NCBI GenBank assembly: GCA_008933995.1 | Contig: WARS01000134.1 | Location: forward strand, 62,001-126,000 | Source of the DNA: Datnioides undecimradiatus | Lineage: Eukaryota; Chordata; Actinopteri; Lobotiformes; Datnioididae | DNA: 64,000 nt | Direction of reading: 5' to 3' | Shown: in pieces, positions 1-63,202 of the stretch | Numbering within the stretch: position 1 is the stretch's first letter | How the letters are laid out: the number at the start of each line of letters is the position of its first letter | Translations under genes and position numbers: made by a program | The notes under the pieces: generated by a model | Database searches by the model: none | Told to the model about the DNA's origin: nothing | What the model saw: only the letters and a program-made list of their open reading frames with translations

Positions 1-1649
1 AGGGGGCGGTGACATCTGCCCTCAAATCACCTGTTGGGTGCAACAATACCGGACCAATGGGAACGGAAGTCAAGGTCAAACCAAAGTCACGATGAGAGTG
101 AAAATCACATGGCTTTAAAGATGTGGCAGGTAAACACAGCTGTTGAAGCCCTGTTTACATTAATGTGTGTGTGTGTGTGTGTGTGTATATGCTTGGATTT
201 AAATGGGAAACATATTTATGCATACAGTACACCACGCATGGTGAATTCTGATGGGACTGGACTCAGATGCAGAAGCAAATCACAGATTGCAGCTTCAGGG
301 GTTCTGCCCTGCGCGCAGCAGGTCGTCCTATCGCAGCATAATGTGTTTGAAAAGTACCACGGAGGCACCGGCGGGGATCAGGCGTCAGTGTTCCCCGCGA
401 TGCCGCATGTGGCTTAAAAAGGTGTGTGCAGGGGAGATAATTCGAGAGGGAGGGCGGTGGGTTTGGGGAGCCGGCACTCGGCGCTCTGGGAGCCTCCCGG
501 TGCCACTCGTGTGGAGTTATTTCCCGACGCGTCCTTGAGTGCACTGCAGTCGTGCTGAGGCGGAGTCCAGCGGTAACGCCCGTGCAGAAACCTCGACCTC
601 GCGGCAGATTAATGCGGCACACTCTGTCTGGCCCCTCGCAATCGGGTCACTCCCTTTGTCTGCCGCTACTGAACCGCGGACGCCTCCACAGAGCTCGCTG
701 CCGGTTATGGTTTCTGTCGCCGTTTTATGGGCGCCACCTCGCCGCCGATCTCTCCGTCTGTCTGTCAATAACACAATTATCTGCTTGGAAAGTCAGGAGA
801 AAACCCCCGTCTGTTCAGACTGAGCGTGGAGCGTCTGCAGGTGGATAAGTCGCCTGGGTTCTTCCCCGCAGGCAGATTTATGTTCGCGCTTGTTATTCCA
901 GGCAATTAGCTCGCTGTGTTTAACTGCAGAGGAGACGGGACAGAGACAGAGTGCTGAGGTCAGAGGTGCTTCACCCTTTTTATAAGCCTTGGACTGATCC
1001 TAAAGACTTACCGTTGACCAACCAGACTGCCTGCAGGTGCCGGTTTTTTGAACTGTTTTCTTTCCTCAGATGTACCGGTGACCACTTTTTCTACTAAAGA
1101 GCTTATAAAGACCTTTTCAAATGATTTGTCAGGCTTTCCAAAACCCAAAGATACTCTCGGGAGCTTGAAACAAGCAGATCATCACATTTTATACCTCTGG
1201 ATCCAGTGAATGTTGAATGAAAACACTTTGCTCACCTTTATTAATAAAGAATAATCAAAGGTTCGGTCACAGTTCGCCCAAACGCAGTTGACCTTCAGAG
1301 CGTCAGATTATTTTCTCATGCAGACAGTTTTTTATTTGCCTACACTCCAGCTGACAATTCAGCTTCTTGCAATGCTTCACCTTCGAGTGACGCTTCAACT
1401 CCTACGAGTGCTTTAACTTTAATTGACCCTTCAGCTGAAGTCAAGAGGTTCAGCTCTGAAGTTTGTTTAGTGGTAAATGAAACTTCGATAGTTTAGTAAA
1501 TGATAAAACACTTCAGTGGGTAACGCAGAGTCGGTTTTGGTCTTTAAACGCACACAAAAGGTGCATCTCACACTGCAGGACCAAACAGAACCAGTCTGAA
1601 TCTGCAGGGTGTTGTTCCTCAGCCTGGCTTTACTGTGTGTCTTTGCCAG
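1..1649 (+). other. MYO6: MYO6 intron (partial, 3' end)
   Basis: The window begins inside a MYO6 intron that ends at the acceptor AG at 1648-1649. It contains a short TG dinucleotide run at 164-186 and a CpG-richer stretch at about 340-880. I see no exon: the open frames here do not match the myosin VI motor sequence expected upstream. Confidence 0.8.
164..186. repeat. (TG)n microsatellite
   Basis: This is a pure TG run of about 23 bases within the first intron. It is an ordinary dinucleotide microsatellite. Confidence 0.95.
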
Positions 1650-52789
<51,140 letters not shown>

Positions 52790-55030
52790 CGGAGCGCGCC
52801 GCTTCGCACCGCAAACAAAGGGACAAACGCACCAGCTACCTGACACAGATGGCGTCAGAGCGCACTGCACCGGGTCCGACTGGCATCACCTGAGCAGCCG
52901 CTTGTTGTTTTCTCTCAGCGCTCCTCCTGTTCATCTTCTGTTTGTTCATCCTCGGTGGGTGTGTGTGTGGTGGGGGGCAGGGAAGCTTTGCGGTGAACCC
53001 TATGCAGCAAAATCACACTAAATTATCACATCCGGTTGTTTTCCAAGGAATTCTGTTGTGTTTAACTCCGAGGCCTTAATACGACTCTAACAGGGTTTCA
53101 TTGCCAGATGTAGGACTTTTGTTTTGTGTTCAGCGCTGCCTCCCAAACGAGACAAACCTAATTCCTCTGTGATTATGCATTCCTGATTACGACGCTGAAG
53201 TCTCACTGGTGTGCCGCTTCCATCCTAACAGCTAGCTGGTGATCCCACTCCGACTTACGACCCCTGCTGTTTACATCGTCTTCATGTGGTCCTTACAGGA
53301 CGAAACACACTTGCACAAGGAGCCGTCAGAGCTGCATGACCGCGCTCGTAATTAACTCTAATGTTTTGCTAATTACTTCCTGTTTCCTCTTTATTTTTGT
53401 TTGTTTCTTTGAATTTTACCTTTTGTCTCTCCGACCGAATGTAACTCCAGAACCTCGTTGATTTCTTCATGTAGTGATTCCTGTTTTCTTCTCATTATGT
53501 GCAGTTAATTAATGTGTGAAGCTAATGAGAAAAAAAACCAAAAAGACCAAAAAAAAGAAAAAGTTTGACTTTGAGACCAAACGTGGATCCAAACGCGCAG
53601 CCCAGCGCCGGGCGTTCGTTTGGCCTGAGCAGTAATTCAGCTCTGTGATTCGTTTCTGTCTGCATTTATCAAAGCGAAGCAGAAAAATGTGAAATAATTA
53701 TGCAAAAGCTGAGATGCAACTCGTCCCGTGCTGCGTGAGATCCAGATCAGCGCTGCAAAAAAGACGAAACACACTCACCGACGCCATCTTTAGTTTTCAA
53801 ATGAGCTCTTTGTACGCGAGGGTTTGCCAACACAGTGATTCCCAAGGCAGTTTAACACGCTTCACCAACATCTTCCTGAAAAATAAAAACCACTCCACGT
53901 GTTTTTCTTTTCTTTTTAATTTAAAAACCTCGCCTGGCTCCAGAAAAGTCTTTAAAACCCTCTCGTCAGGTTGGATTCGTCCACCGTGAGAGAAGCCTTC
54001 GATGCACTGGTCCTCAGCCGCCAAACTGGAACATCCAACATGACACTGGCTGAACATTCCCCATACGGCAGGTACAGAATATGCAGTCATGCTCAACTGG
54101 AATGTGAACCTTTATTTTTTGAGTTTCTGCTGTCAGTGGCACAAGAGAAGCAATAAATCTCACAAACGTTCGCTAAAAGAGGCGACAAACCATTTAGAGA
54201 CAATCTGCTGCGGCGCTCCACCTTCTCTGTTCACCTGTTGCCAAGTTCGCTCCCGAGCTGTCGTCCTTCTCTGTTCGAGCTCCTCTCCGCACAACAGGAA
54301 GGTGAATTTGAGATTGTCTGAAAGATTCGTCTTGTTGCAAAGTGTCTGAGGTCCTTTTACAATAAGGTGTTAACATGCAGGAGAGCAGATCACTGAGGAG
54401 AGACGCTGAAGGTCTGACGGGGGCTTTGATTCGGTCAGAACGTCTGTTTACGTCGTCTCAGTTAAACTTTGTTTGAAAATACTTGAGTTATCGTGTTAAA
54501 ACCTTGACATTCAGGCCTAAAAACCTGAATTTAACCAAATTCTGCTCGATTTGACGCCACATCACGCTGACTTTGTATCGATATGACGCAACTTTCAACA
54601 TGAAACGACAGAAACACGAGACACTTTAGTGATTTTCCGTTTAAAGTCGGATCAGCTCAGGTTCAGGTTCGGTTTAAATCTGATCCGACCTGATTGACGA
54701 CGCGGATCAGCTTTGATTCCTGTAAACGAACGCAGGCGGCTTCAGGTGCGACTCCCTCTGGAAGCCTTCAGGGTTCAGGACGAGGTGATCTGCTTTCCCG
54801 CCCGTTTGGAAGCGCGTTAACGCCGAGTGCGAAGGTGAAGCCATGATTTCTGACCTCAGTGTTTTTGTTTTGACGAGCCTGATAATATTTGCCGCCTTCG
54901 CTCCACGATCTGTTTCTCTCCACGTTACAATCATTCCTCGGGAAGCACTGCCTCTGTCCACTGTCATTTTTCTAACACTGATCTCTCTAACGGATAAATA
55001 AATGCATTCCATGTTTCACTCACAGCTCTG
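52790..55030 (+). other. MYO6: Probable MYO6 3' untranslated region
   Basis: The sequence after the stop has no splice-bounded coding segment. Polyadenylation hexamers AATAAA occur at 53882-53887, 54152-54157 and 54997-55002. The last is followed by a T-rich cttttttgac-like stretch and is the likeliest distal end, giving a 3'UTR of about 2.2 kb. Mammalian MYO6 also has a long 3'UTR. Usage cannot be told from sequence alone. Confidence 0.5.
54997..55002 (+). terminator. MYO6: Candidate distal MYO6 polyadenylation signal
   Basis: A canonical AATAAA within ggataaataaatgcattcca lies about 2.2 kb after the stop. A pyrimidine-rich tgccgtctttcttttgact follows within 30-50 bases. Earlier AATAAA words at 53882 and 54152 are alternatives. 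Confidence 0.4.
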
Positions 55031-55781
55031 CCGTCTTTCTTTTGACTTCACTCTGGGGCCATGAACACGACGAAAACGTCCTGAGGACAAGCCTCGGGTT
55101 TAAATATGGCCGCCCCGAGCGGTGCCGCCACGCTTTGATCGCTGTTGGATCTGCGCAGCCTGAATTTCATTTAGGAGAAGAGGAAGCGGTGTTGCAGACC
55201 CAGTGCTGGCAGTCTGACGCTGGGGGAAGAGGTCATGGTGCGAAACCCTGCAAATGTTGCTGGAAACAACCAGAACGCCCTTGGTCGTCCACCGGTTTTG
55301 GAGAATGCAACCAGGCAGAAGGTCAGACACAGGAGCAGCGTTGAGTTTCCGCTTACGTTTCGAAATCAGACACTTCATGTAGGGTCCAGATTGTAAAAAT
55401 AAGAAACGTTGGTGATCGGCGTGTTTCCTGGTTTGGGGTCTTGTCGTAGACCACGCCACCATCGCTGAGGTTCCTCTCAGACCTGCTGACGTAGATCTAC
55501 ACTGACTTTGAAGTTTGAGGTCCAAGATGAGAATGTGCGCCTGCAGTTGTCAGGAAACGCTCATAACACTGGTCTTGATGTCGATTGATGATGGTTCTTC
55601 TTTCCACGTCCTGCAGAACAAGCTCCGTTGCTTCCAAACAGGAAGTGCTGCTAAACTTTCGATCTGCAGCACAGCTTTTGAAGAAATGAACAAAGCGACG
55701 CTTCTTATTTAACAGTTTGTATTTTCAGCTATTGATTGTGAAACTCAAACACTTTAAATAAGAAAAGTCCAAATTACACGT

Positions 55782-55803
55782 TTGTTTGTTTGTTTGTTTG
55801 TTT
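55782..55803. repeat. (TTTG)n microsatellite
   Basis: A TTTG tetranucleotide run of about 22 bases. Confidence 0.9.
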
Positions 55804-56109
55804 TACCCCAAAAGCAGCAACAAACATCAAATCAGCTGACTCAGGGAAAAGAACAAAGATTGTCTATTTACATGAGCTGTACAGCAGGAAACGATGAACA
55901 CATGGGAAAACTAACAACTCACAAAACAGCTGCAGTCGCACAAAATATCCTGTTTGTTGGTGAAATAAGAAACGTCGCACTCTGTAGAAGCAAGTAAGAC
56001 TAAGATACGGCTGAAAGCTCTTCAGAAAGCTAGTAAGTGGACCTTGAGTTGGGATTTGATGCTTCAGAAACGCAGGAGAAGTCCATGTAGAGCATCTCGC
56101 CAAATCACT

Positions 56110-56400
56110 TGTTGCTGAACGATTGAACTTCCACGAAGTCTGGTACCAATGTTCCCCGTCTCCAGAGGATGGATCCTGAGTTGTTCCTCTCGTATATTTC
56201 AACAACTATGAGATGAAAAGCATTCGTGTCTCTCCGATCTGTGTTTGGTGCCTATTAGCAAATGTTAGCATGCTAACATGCAGCAGTACAGTGGTGATCA
56301 TGGTAAACCAGGTAAACATCAGCGTGTTAGCGTTCAAAGATTAGCATTCAGCCCAAAGTGTGACGGAGTACAGAGCGGCTAACGAGGTTTCAGACTCCGG
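56110..56400. repeat. Dispersed repeat with ccagaggatgg and ttagcaaatgttagcatgct
   Basis: The core ccccgtctccagaggatgga at about 56155 is followed by ttagcaaatgttagcatgct at about 56255, then catggtaaaccaggtaaaca and gttagcg words. This order reproduces a teleost repeat I recognise, and links the 'agaggatgaa' and 'ttagcat' motifs seen separately elsewhere in the window into one family. Confidence 0.7.
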
Positions 56401-56896
56401 TTTAAGGTTAAACTCATGTCAGCACTAAACGAAAACCTTGAGACCAAAAAGGAGAAGAAGTTAGTTGATTTTAAGGTTTTGGAACCAGATCTGGATCTGG
56501 GTCATCCCAGAACTGGTCTATTAGCCCATTCATCACTACTTATCCACCCAGCGACCCTTAGCTTTATACAGTGTTGGCGCTTCCTTTGTCGTTTCCCCGT
56601 TTGAGCTTTCACATAATAAGTAATTTCAGGTCCTGTGTATCTTTATCAATGACCAACCTATTTACTACAGAAACACAAACAGAGTCAGCAGATGGGTACA
56701 AAAGCAGTCCAGGGTCGATCAATATCCGCCCGATCGATGCTGCAGAGTCGTCCTCTGAGCTCATCTTTGTCGGCCGCAGACGATGGTTTTTAAAGTGGGT
56801 GAAAAGTCGGTTTCCTCTGACGGGAGGTTGTCCTTTGATACGAAGCTCTGAAGAGTTTGTCCTGACGTCTCTTCGGCTCAGCAGCATTTCTGATTT

Positions 56897-56957
56897 TTAA
56901 CCGTGAGGCTCAGACGAGTCCCGAGTTCCTGCTGCTCCAGGTCCAGTGTCATCGAGT
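56897..56957 (-). CDS. Tentative terminal exon of IMPG gene
   Basis: On the - strand a very strong acceptor (a CT run, then cctgcAG) is followed by one base that completes the CysArg codon of the upstream EGF exon, then LDDTGPGAAGTRDSSEPHG and TAA. The phase fits exactly. Human IMPG1, as I recall it, also passes from its truncated last EGF (APCR) straight into a short non-EGF C-terminus beginning LPDH. The residues themselves show no convincing similarity, so this remains a candidate. It lies 6.2 kb downstream of the EGF exon. Confidence 0.3.
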
Positions 56958-56984
56958 CTGCAGGAGAGAGAGAGAGATACGATG

Positions 56985-57660
56985 TTAAAGGAGCATTTCA
57001 CTGATTTAACATCTCAGAAACATCACAGTCCTTTCCAGATCAGCTCTGTGATCGGCTTCACTTCCTGTCTGTGGCGTCACCGCCTCCTCTCTGTGCATGT
57101 GTCAGTGTTGTGTCTGTGTGTCAGCAGCTTGATAAACTGACTCTGGATCAGCTGTAAGACACATTTCTGTGTGTGAGCAGCTTGATAAACTGACTCTGGA
57201 TCAGCTGTAAGACACATTTCTGTGCTCCTCTTTTCAGCCGCTGCTTGTTTTTAACTCTGTATCTGAAGCAGATGAAGGATTTCAGTCGTCGGACGTCTGG
57301 ATCTGAAGTTATCAGAGAAACAAGCTGAGCAAACGTTAGCAGCAGCTCGGCTCGCCGCCCCTCCAGGACGTCCCGTGTGCGGCCGACAGCGTGGGAGAAA
57401 CAGTGGTTTTTAAGGTGGAACTGCTTTATTCAGTGTTTCTCTGGGTTTGAATCAGCGGCTCTGTTTGTTTTGGAGAGGAGGAGACCTCTGTGGAGAATTC
57501 AGCTCCCAGTAAAAACCTCCTGAACCATCAACACTGAAGGAATCCCAGCTGACAGGAAGACAACAACTCCCAGCATCCCACGCTGCTGCAGGAGGTCACA
57601 TGACTGCAGCTGATGATGTTTTAATTTAGAGTGGCACAAAGTGACAGATTGTACCTTTAA
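56985..57660. mobile_element. Probable non-autonomous DNA transposon
   Basis: The left end ttaaaggagcatttcactga and the right end, read on the opposite strand, ttaaaggtacaatctgtcac are similar imperfect inverted termini. The interior includes gagaggaggagacctctg, aaaacctcctgaaccatcaa and acaactcccagcatcccac. I recognise these from a common non-coding teleost DNA repeat. No transposase is present. Confidence 0.6.
57123..57225. repeat. Tandem duplication, 54-base unit
   Basis: The sequence agcagcttgataaactgact, running on to aagacacatttctgtg, is present at about 57123-57171 and again, unchanged, at about 57177-57225. It lies inside the element at 56985-57660. The identity suggests a recent duplication. 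Confidence 0.9.
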
Positions 57661-59070
57661 CTCTAAACTCCTATTTAATATTTACCATCATTGATTTATA
57701 TAAATGTAAGACAGTTTGTGGACTGTGGACACCAATTTGCTGCAGTTAGCTCCAAATTAGCGTCACTGTCCAGATTATTCAGTAAAGGCCGCTGTAAAAC
57801 TTGGTGTAACTGACTCTTTTCACAGTTTTCAGCTGTAGCAGAAGCTTTTCGGTGTTTCCGGTGGTTCGGGTTCTCACAGGACGGATCCTCGCTGCAGGTT
57901 GTTTCAGACGTTTTATTAAAGAGCCTTTTAAAGACGAGGCAGCAGCGGTTTGGTTGCAGACTAATCACCCCGAGGTTTACCCATCAGCCCCTGTTCCTGC
58001 TCCAAAACAGTCTGGACTCAGTCGTCCTCTGTCCTTCGGGAGGTTTAATTACTCGCCGTTGAGCTCTGCGCCTGCTTAAACACACAGCAGCTCCAAACCA
58101 ATTTGGGTTCAGACTGGCAGGAAGCATTAGGGTCCGGCATTTATCTAAATGAAAGGATCGCAGGAGGACGACGGTGCACGTGCCGGAGACTAAATCCTAA
58201 CCTTAAAACGAGCTGTGGGGGTTTCTCTGCATCATCAGATCACAGTTTCGCCTTATTCAGCTCTAATTTACACCGCGAAGAGATGCTGAGCGTGCAACAT
58301 CTCGTTTCCCGTGGTAACTCGTGATTGCACGCGTGGGATTTAACCAGAACAACCTCGCTGGCGGCAAACGGCTCCTCTTACCTTTTGCAGTATTCTCAGG
58401 TGGCGTCCAGTCCGATATATGTGCTCCTAACTGGCCAGGCCTGGGAGGGCGGAGCTGTCTTTGTATCTGTACAGAGAGAAAAATGAAGCAGGCGTGAACA
58501 CGAAAGAGCAACCACAGCATCTTTGAATGCAAACCGAGGCGAGACTCCGCCCTGAAAGCAAACGGACGACTGCTCCTCGTGTTTCTGTGCAGGAAAGACA
58601 TCGAGGGAGGAGAACCCAGAGTTGTTATTGTTCTTATGTCAGATTTATCCTTAAACTCTGGGTTTACAACGAGCAGACGTTCAGCAGCTCCTCAGAGGCA
58701 GAAGCTTCAGACACATTCAACATTTTTATTTGAATTTTTATGAGTCTCCAGCTTCAGATTTACACAAACAAGCAGGTGAAGGTTCGATCAGACTTTGGGT
58801 TGAATGGATTGACTTTGACAGGATGGAAACGACACCATGAAACATAAAACACATCTCTTGCTCTGCTGCAGACGATCACATCAACACAAACTCTGTTAAA
58901 ACTTAAAGTAGATGCCAGAGAGTGACGACAGGTTCGGTCCCATCAGAAGATGTATAGATGTGTCTCAGTGTCACCTTCACCTTCAGTCTACATGATATTT
59001 CCAACCAGGAAGCCTTCATCCTTCACACAACACTGGTGAAAAGTCATTGAGGCACCTTTAGCAAACATCT

Positions 59071-59252
59071 CAGCCTCGGTGCTGCTGCTCCTGCTGAGTC
59101 AGCAGCATATCTGCTGCTGTGTGAGTCAGAGTCAGTGTGTGGTGATGTGTTGCTGTGACTCCAGAGTCTCTGCAGAGCATTGAAGCTGAGTCTCTGCTTT
59201 AATACAGTGATGTGTTGCTGTGACTCCAGAGTCTCTGCTTTAATACAGTGAT
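59071..59252. repeat. Inverted copy of the 19.6 kb tandem-unit repeat
   Basis: The segment from agcctcggtgctgctgctcc to gctttaatacagtgat is the reverse complement of about 19640-19860. It contains tgtgttgctgtgactccaga, gtctctgcagagcattgaag and gctgagtctctgctttaata. This copy has two units of ctttaatacagtgatgtgtt where the other has three. Confidence 0.85.
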
Positions 59253-61789
59253 TTGAGAGAAGCTCTGTCTTCTCAGATATCTCACTAGTCTAAACTTTAA
59301 GTCTCCTCTCAGACCTAGCAGCTGGTTTAAGGGTTAAAACGCTTTGTGAACTCTTGAGTCAAAGGGACCAACAAAGTCATGACGCCACTTCTTGTCCAGC
59401 CCTTTGTATCTCTAGCTCATCCATGTTTGAGACCAAAGTCTAAAAACAGTCACAGTTTGGTTTAAATTAGAAAAAGTTTAGTGGCGTTGATGATGAAAGT
59501 TTAGTGACGAGCATCAGTTGAAACGAGTCAGTGTTGGGTTTTTATTAATACTAAAGCAACATGTCGGCAGTTTGCAGCAAATCCAATGAGGGTTAACACC
59601 GTCCGACACCTTCTGCTTCCACAAAAACACTCAAATTATATGCACGATACTCAAAAAACATCCTAAACGGGAAAAACACAGCAGCTGATGCAAACACCAT
59701 CCTGGGCCACGGTCCAACCACAACAAGTCTTGGCAGTTAACTCAGTGAGCGTGTGGCTGCAGGGCGAACATGTGACCAGGAGTACCAGGGGCACATGGAG
59801 AGCAAGGTGCAGGACAAACATCTGAACGACGGCGTTTAGGTCTCAGGGGTTTATCTCGGCATGTTTTCAGTGACTTGTTCGATCAACAAACCTTCATCTC
59901 ACACCAAAGTGATCGTGCTGCTTCTTGCACCGACTCTCCGTGTTGTCGCACAGCCAGGGAAGATTAAAAGGAGCGTGCAGCTCTGCAGCATTAACCTCGG
60001 AGGCTGTGTTCTGTGTTCACTGCGGTTTTCTGCCTCCCTGTCCTGTTCCTGGCCGGTCTGGACGCAGGATTAGAACAAACAGGGTTCAGTGTTAATGACA
60101 GCTGGCAAATCCAAGATGACTGCAACCCCCCGAGGACCCCTCCAATCCTCAGACGAGACAGAAAAGCTGCTGGCACCTTCAGTTTGGGAGAGGAGACCAA
60201 CTTTAGCTCCTCAGCTGCTGGAGCGTGCACAACTGAACAAATGTCTCCACGTGGAGCCAAACCGCCGCCGGTCCAGTGACGTCATCGACTGAACGGCAGT
60301 GAATTGTAACACGATCATGGTGCAGAGAGTTTAATCAGCCCCTGCAGGCGCGCACATGCAACCCAGTCTCTTTATTCTGTTTTAAAACCAGTCATTTGGG
60401 CCAGGACCTGAACCAAGCGTGCACTGGTGTTGCTGCACAAGGTTACTACTCTGCAGGGGAACATGTCCAGATTTGGCTTGTTAGAACTTTCTGATTGCAC
60501 CTCGTGTTTCTGTCTGCACAGCTTTATTACAAAAGATGGCAGTTACATAAATATTACTGGACAGAGCTTTTGATTTTTGTCAAATAAAACCAATAAATGC
60601 TCATAAAACACACAAGCTCCTCTTACCAAATATGGGAAATATTGCACTTTTGACTCTGCTACAGATTCATATTAATAATACAAACAACACCCAACAAATA
60701 AATAATCCTATATTATCACAGATTGACATAAAACCTCATTGATCCCTTTAAGTAACTACCCTGCAGCAGATACAGTCGGCCACCAGCTGCAACATTAAAG
60801 TGATGAACACGTGAATGCATCAATAATATAATTTAATAACATATTACATATTAGTTATATTACTTTTACCTTTGGTAATTTAATCGTATTTTGATTGAAT
60901 AAGGTGCTAAAATCAGGAGTTTTCTTGTAACAGAGTATTTGTATTTGTATTTCTACTTTTACTTGAGTACAGGATGTTCTTGTATTGGACTTATTGTTTG
61001 AGCTCACAGAGGAGTTCATGATGCTGCAGTAACAGCTCGTTACTGACCAGAAGTTTAATGGAAATTCTGAAATTTCTCATAAAAATAACTCAACCTAAAA
61101 ATATCTCTGCAGAAGGTCCAGATGATGTGGAATTAATGTTTCAATAGAAACTCTCGCAGGTGCGGCGTGTCAGGAGCCGGGCTGCTGAAGTCTAACAGGG
61201 CTGAAATTAGATTTTTCTGGCAGCAGAAAGGCTGCGACTGAGAGCCGGCAGTTCATAAAAGAAACGCTTTAAAGAAATCGTTAAAAATCAACTCTGCATT
61301 GATCCGATGGAGGCGAGGGCTCGACGTGTGTGCGAGGGATTAGTCTGCACGCGTAGAACCGCAGCACGAGCCGGAGCGAACAGCAAATACAGCGAAAGCA
61401 CAAAGACGACGTTCCACCGCAGAACCACAAACCTCATTGTACATTGTACCAGATTACTGGTTTCACTGCTGAACTGCACATGTGATCACACTCAACTAAA
61501 TAAAAACACGTGAACATGAAAAGACACAGATTAACTCCACTGGAGGCAAAAACACTGTGGTTCTCCCGAAGCTGAGTCCACTTTAGAGCCAAAAACCAGC
61601 TGTTTTTAATATCAGTGAATCTGCTAACTGATCATTTGGTCAATAAAATGTATAAAAGTAATAAAAGCTGACATGTTTTATCTCCAAACATAAATATATT
61701 ATATAAAAAACAGCAAATATTCACATCTGAGGAGCTGAAACTCAAGAAGCTGCAGGTCTGAGTTTATAATAAGACACTATGAAGCTAAG

Positions 61790-61905
61790 AGCTAAATGCT
61801 AACACGCTCACACTGACAATGCTAATGTTCTTATATTATACCAGGTATAAAGTTTAACATGTTCGCCATCTTGCTTTCGCATGTTAGCATGCTAACGTGT
61901 GGTAA
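61790..61905. repeat. ttagcat/gctaac-rich dispersed repeat fragment
   Basis: The words gagctaaatgctaacacgct, acaatgctaatgttc, taccaggtataaagtttaac, atgttcgccatcttgctttc and gcatgttagcatgctaacgt occur in an order that mirrors, inverted, the family at 56250-56340. Confidence 0.55.
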
Positions 61906-63129
61906 TGAGCTCTAAGCAGTGATGCAACCATCATGAGTCCTGCAGGAGTTTGGTTTTGAGTCTGAAGAGAAAATGAATTAGTGATCCAACAAATTATTTC
62001 ACCGAAAACAACAAAGTGTGCACGTCACGGTGGCGCTGGAGGAAATCTGTCTGGGCACCATCGATATCTGCAGCAAAGCTTCTTCTGGTCGATGCTGAGA
62101 TTTGGATTTTGTTTCAGTCGACTCACTTCCTGTCAACTCTGGTCGACATCACAAACATAAAGACCTGAAAACCCGAAGGAAACCACTGAAGTTTAGACTT
62201 TTGAGTTTTAAACCAGACACAACTAGCGAGTGTTGATCGGCTAATTAATGAGACGGATAAACGAAGCAACAAAAGAAAAGACGTTCTTCCTGTTGTCGTC
62301 CAGCAGGTGTGAAGGTATCGTGTTGTTAGAAACCATCAGATGTCGTCCGTGTGAAGACGCCTCAGCTTTGCAGCTTCCTGCGACGCAGTTTATTAAAAAC
62401 AGCCCAGGCCGAAACTTTTAATTCAGTTCAAGTTTCATAAGTTAATAAAGCCTCCGGAGGATCGAGGAGCTGGTGCACGAGACGCGACATGCAGTTAATG
62501 AACCGCAGGACTAATTGAGTGTTTGAGGAATATGAGCTTTTGATGAATGGACTGATATTTTTAAACAATGATGTTTGAAACCAGAACATTCAGAACGTTT
62601 AACTTTGCTGCCGACGCCTGGAAAATCAAACAAAATCCTTGAATCTTAAATCTCGCGGCTGGTTTCAGGTTTCTGTCATGAAAAAGCAGCTTAACTAACA
62701 TTTGGTTTGTTTGTTCACAGACTTTAACGCTTCATCGGTGTGTTTGCATGTTATAAATTCAAAGTCTGAGAGAAGAGCTGTTTAAAATGAGGTATCTTCG
62801 CTCTCCTGCGGGCGGGACAGTTTGATTAGCATGAAACACATGAGGTCAGGTTAGAGGTGAACATACAGTGCAGCTAGCGTCCGTTAGCATCCGTTAGCAT
62901 CTGTATTCACACATCATCACACAGAGCAGCATTAACATTCATTTGTGTTTGTGTCCGTCTGCTGGATGTAAATCGAATATTCGCTCTGTTTAAACTCTGT
63001 GTTTGGTCTCCACCATCTCCTGACGTTCAGCTCTGGTGCTTCAGCTGCTGCACGCTCCGCTGTGATCGCCTGCTCACTGTGTTTCTGGAAACAACGAGCT
63101 GCAGGAGGCTCAGACCTCCATGTGCAGAC

Positions 63130-63152
63130 TCTGTTTGTTTGTTTGTTTGTTT
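63130..63152. repeat. (TTTG)n microsatellite
   Basis: A TTTG run of about 23 bases just downstream (in - strand terms) of the IMPG exon donor. Confidence 0.9.
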
Positions 63153-63202
63153 TTACTCGTCTCCAACGTACTCCTCCAGTTTACTGTTTGTAGCTCATTT
63201 AC

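Larger units (their letters stand above)
55031..56896. other. Region between MYO6 and IMPG gene
   Basis: This stretch has no recognisable gene. It contains a TTTG run (55782-55803) and a dispersed-repeat copy at about 56110-56400. The - strand is open at 55100-55525 (141 codons), but the translation resembles nothing I know. If the tentative terminal exon is right, part of this is the IMPG 3'UTR. Confidence 0.5.
56958..63202 (-). other. Last visible IMPG intron or 3' flank
   Basis: This 6.2 kb stretch contains a probable non-autonomous element (56985-57660), a 54-base tandem duplication within it, an inverted copy of the 19.6 kb repeat (59071-59252), a ttagcat-rich repeat near 61790-61905 and a TTTG run (63130-63152). 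No other exon could be placed. A transmembrane exon as in IMPG2 was looked for and not found. Confidence 0.5.

Noticed and set aside
55100-55525. - strand open frame of 141 codons between the two genes
   Set aside because: It could be tempting as a terminal IMPG exon, but it shows no EGF, transmembrane or other family motif, and no strong acceptor in the required phase was found.
56151-56205. - strand GEHWYQTSW considered as a continuation of the second EGF
   Set aside because: It lacks the expected cysteine spacing and lies within a dispersed repeat.
61288-61479. Hydrophobic - strand frame (FVVLRWNVVFVLSLYLLFAP) considered as an IMPG2-type membrane exon
   Set aside because: The flanking residues do not match the expected post-EGF sequence and no splice sites in the needed phase were found.
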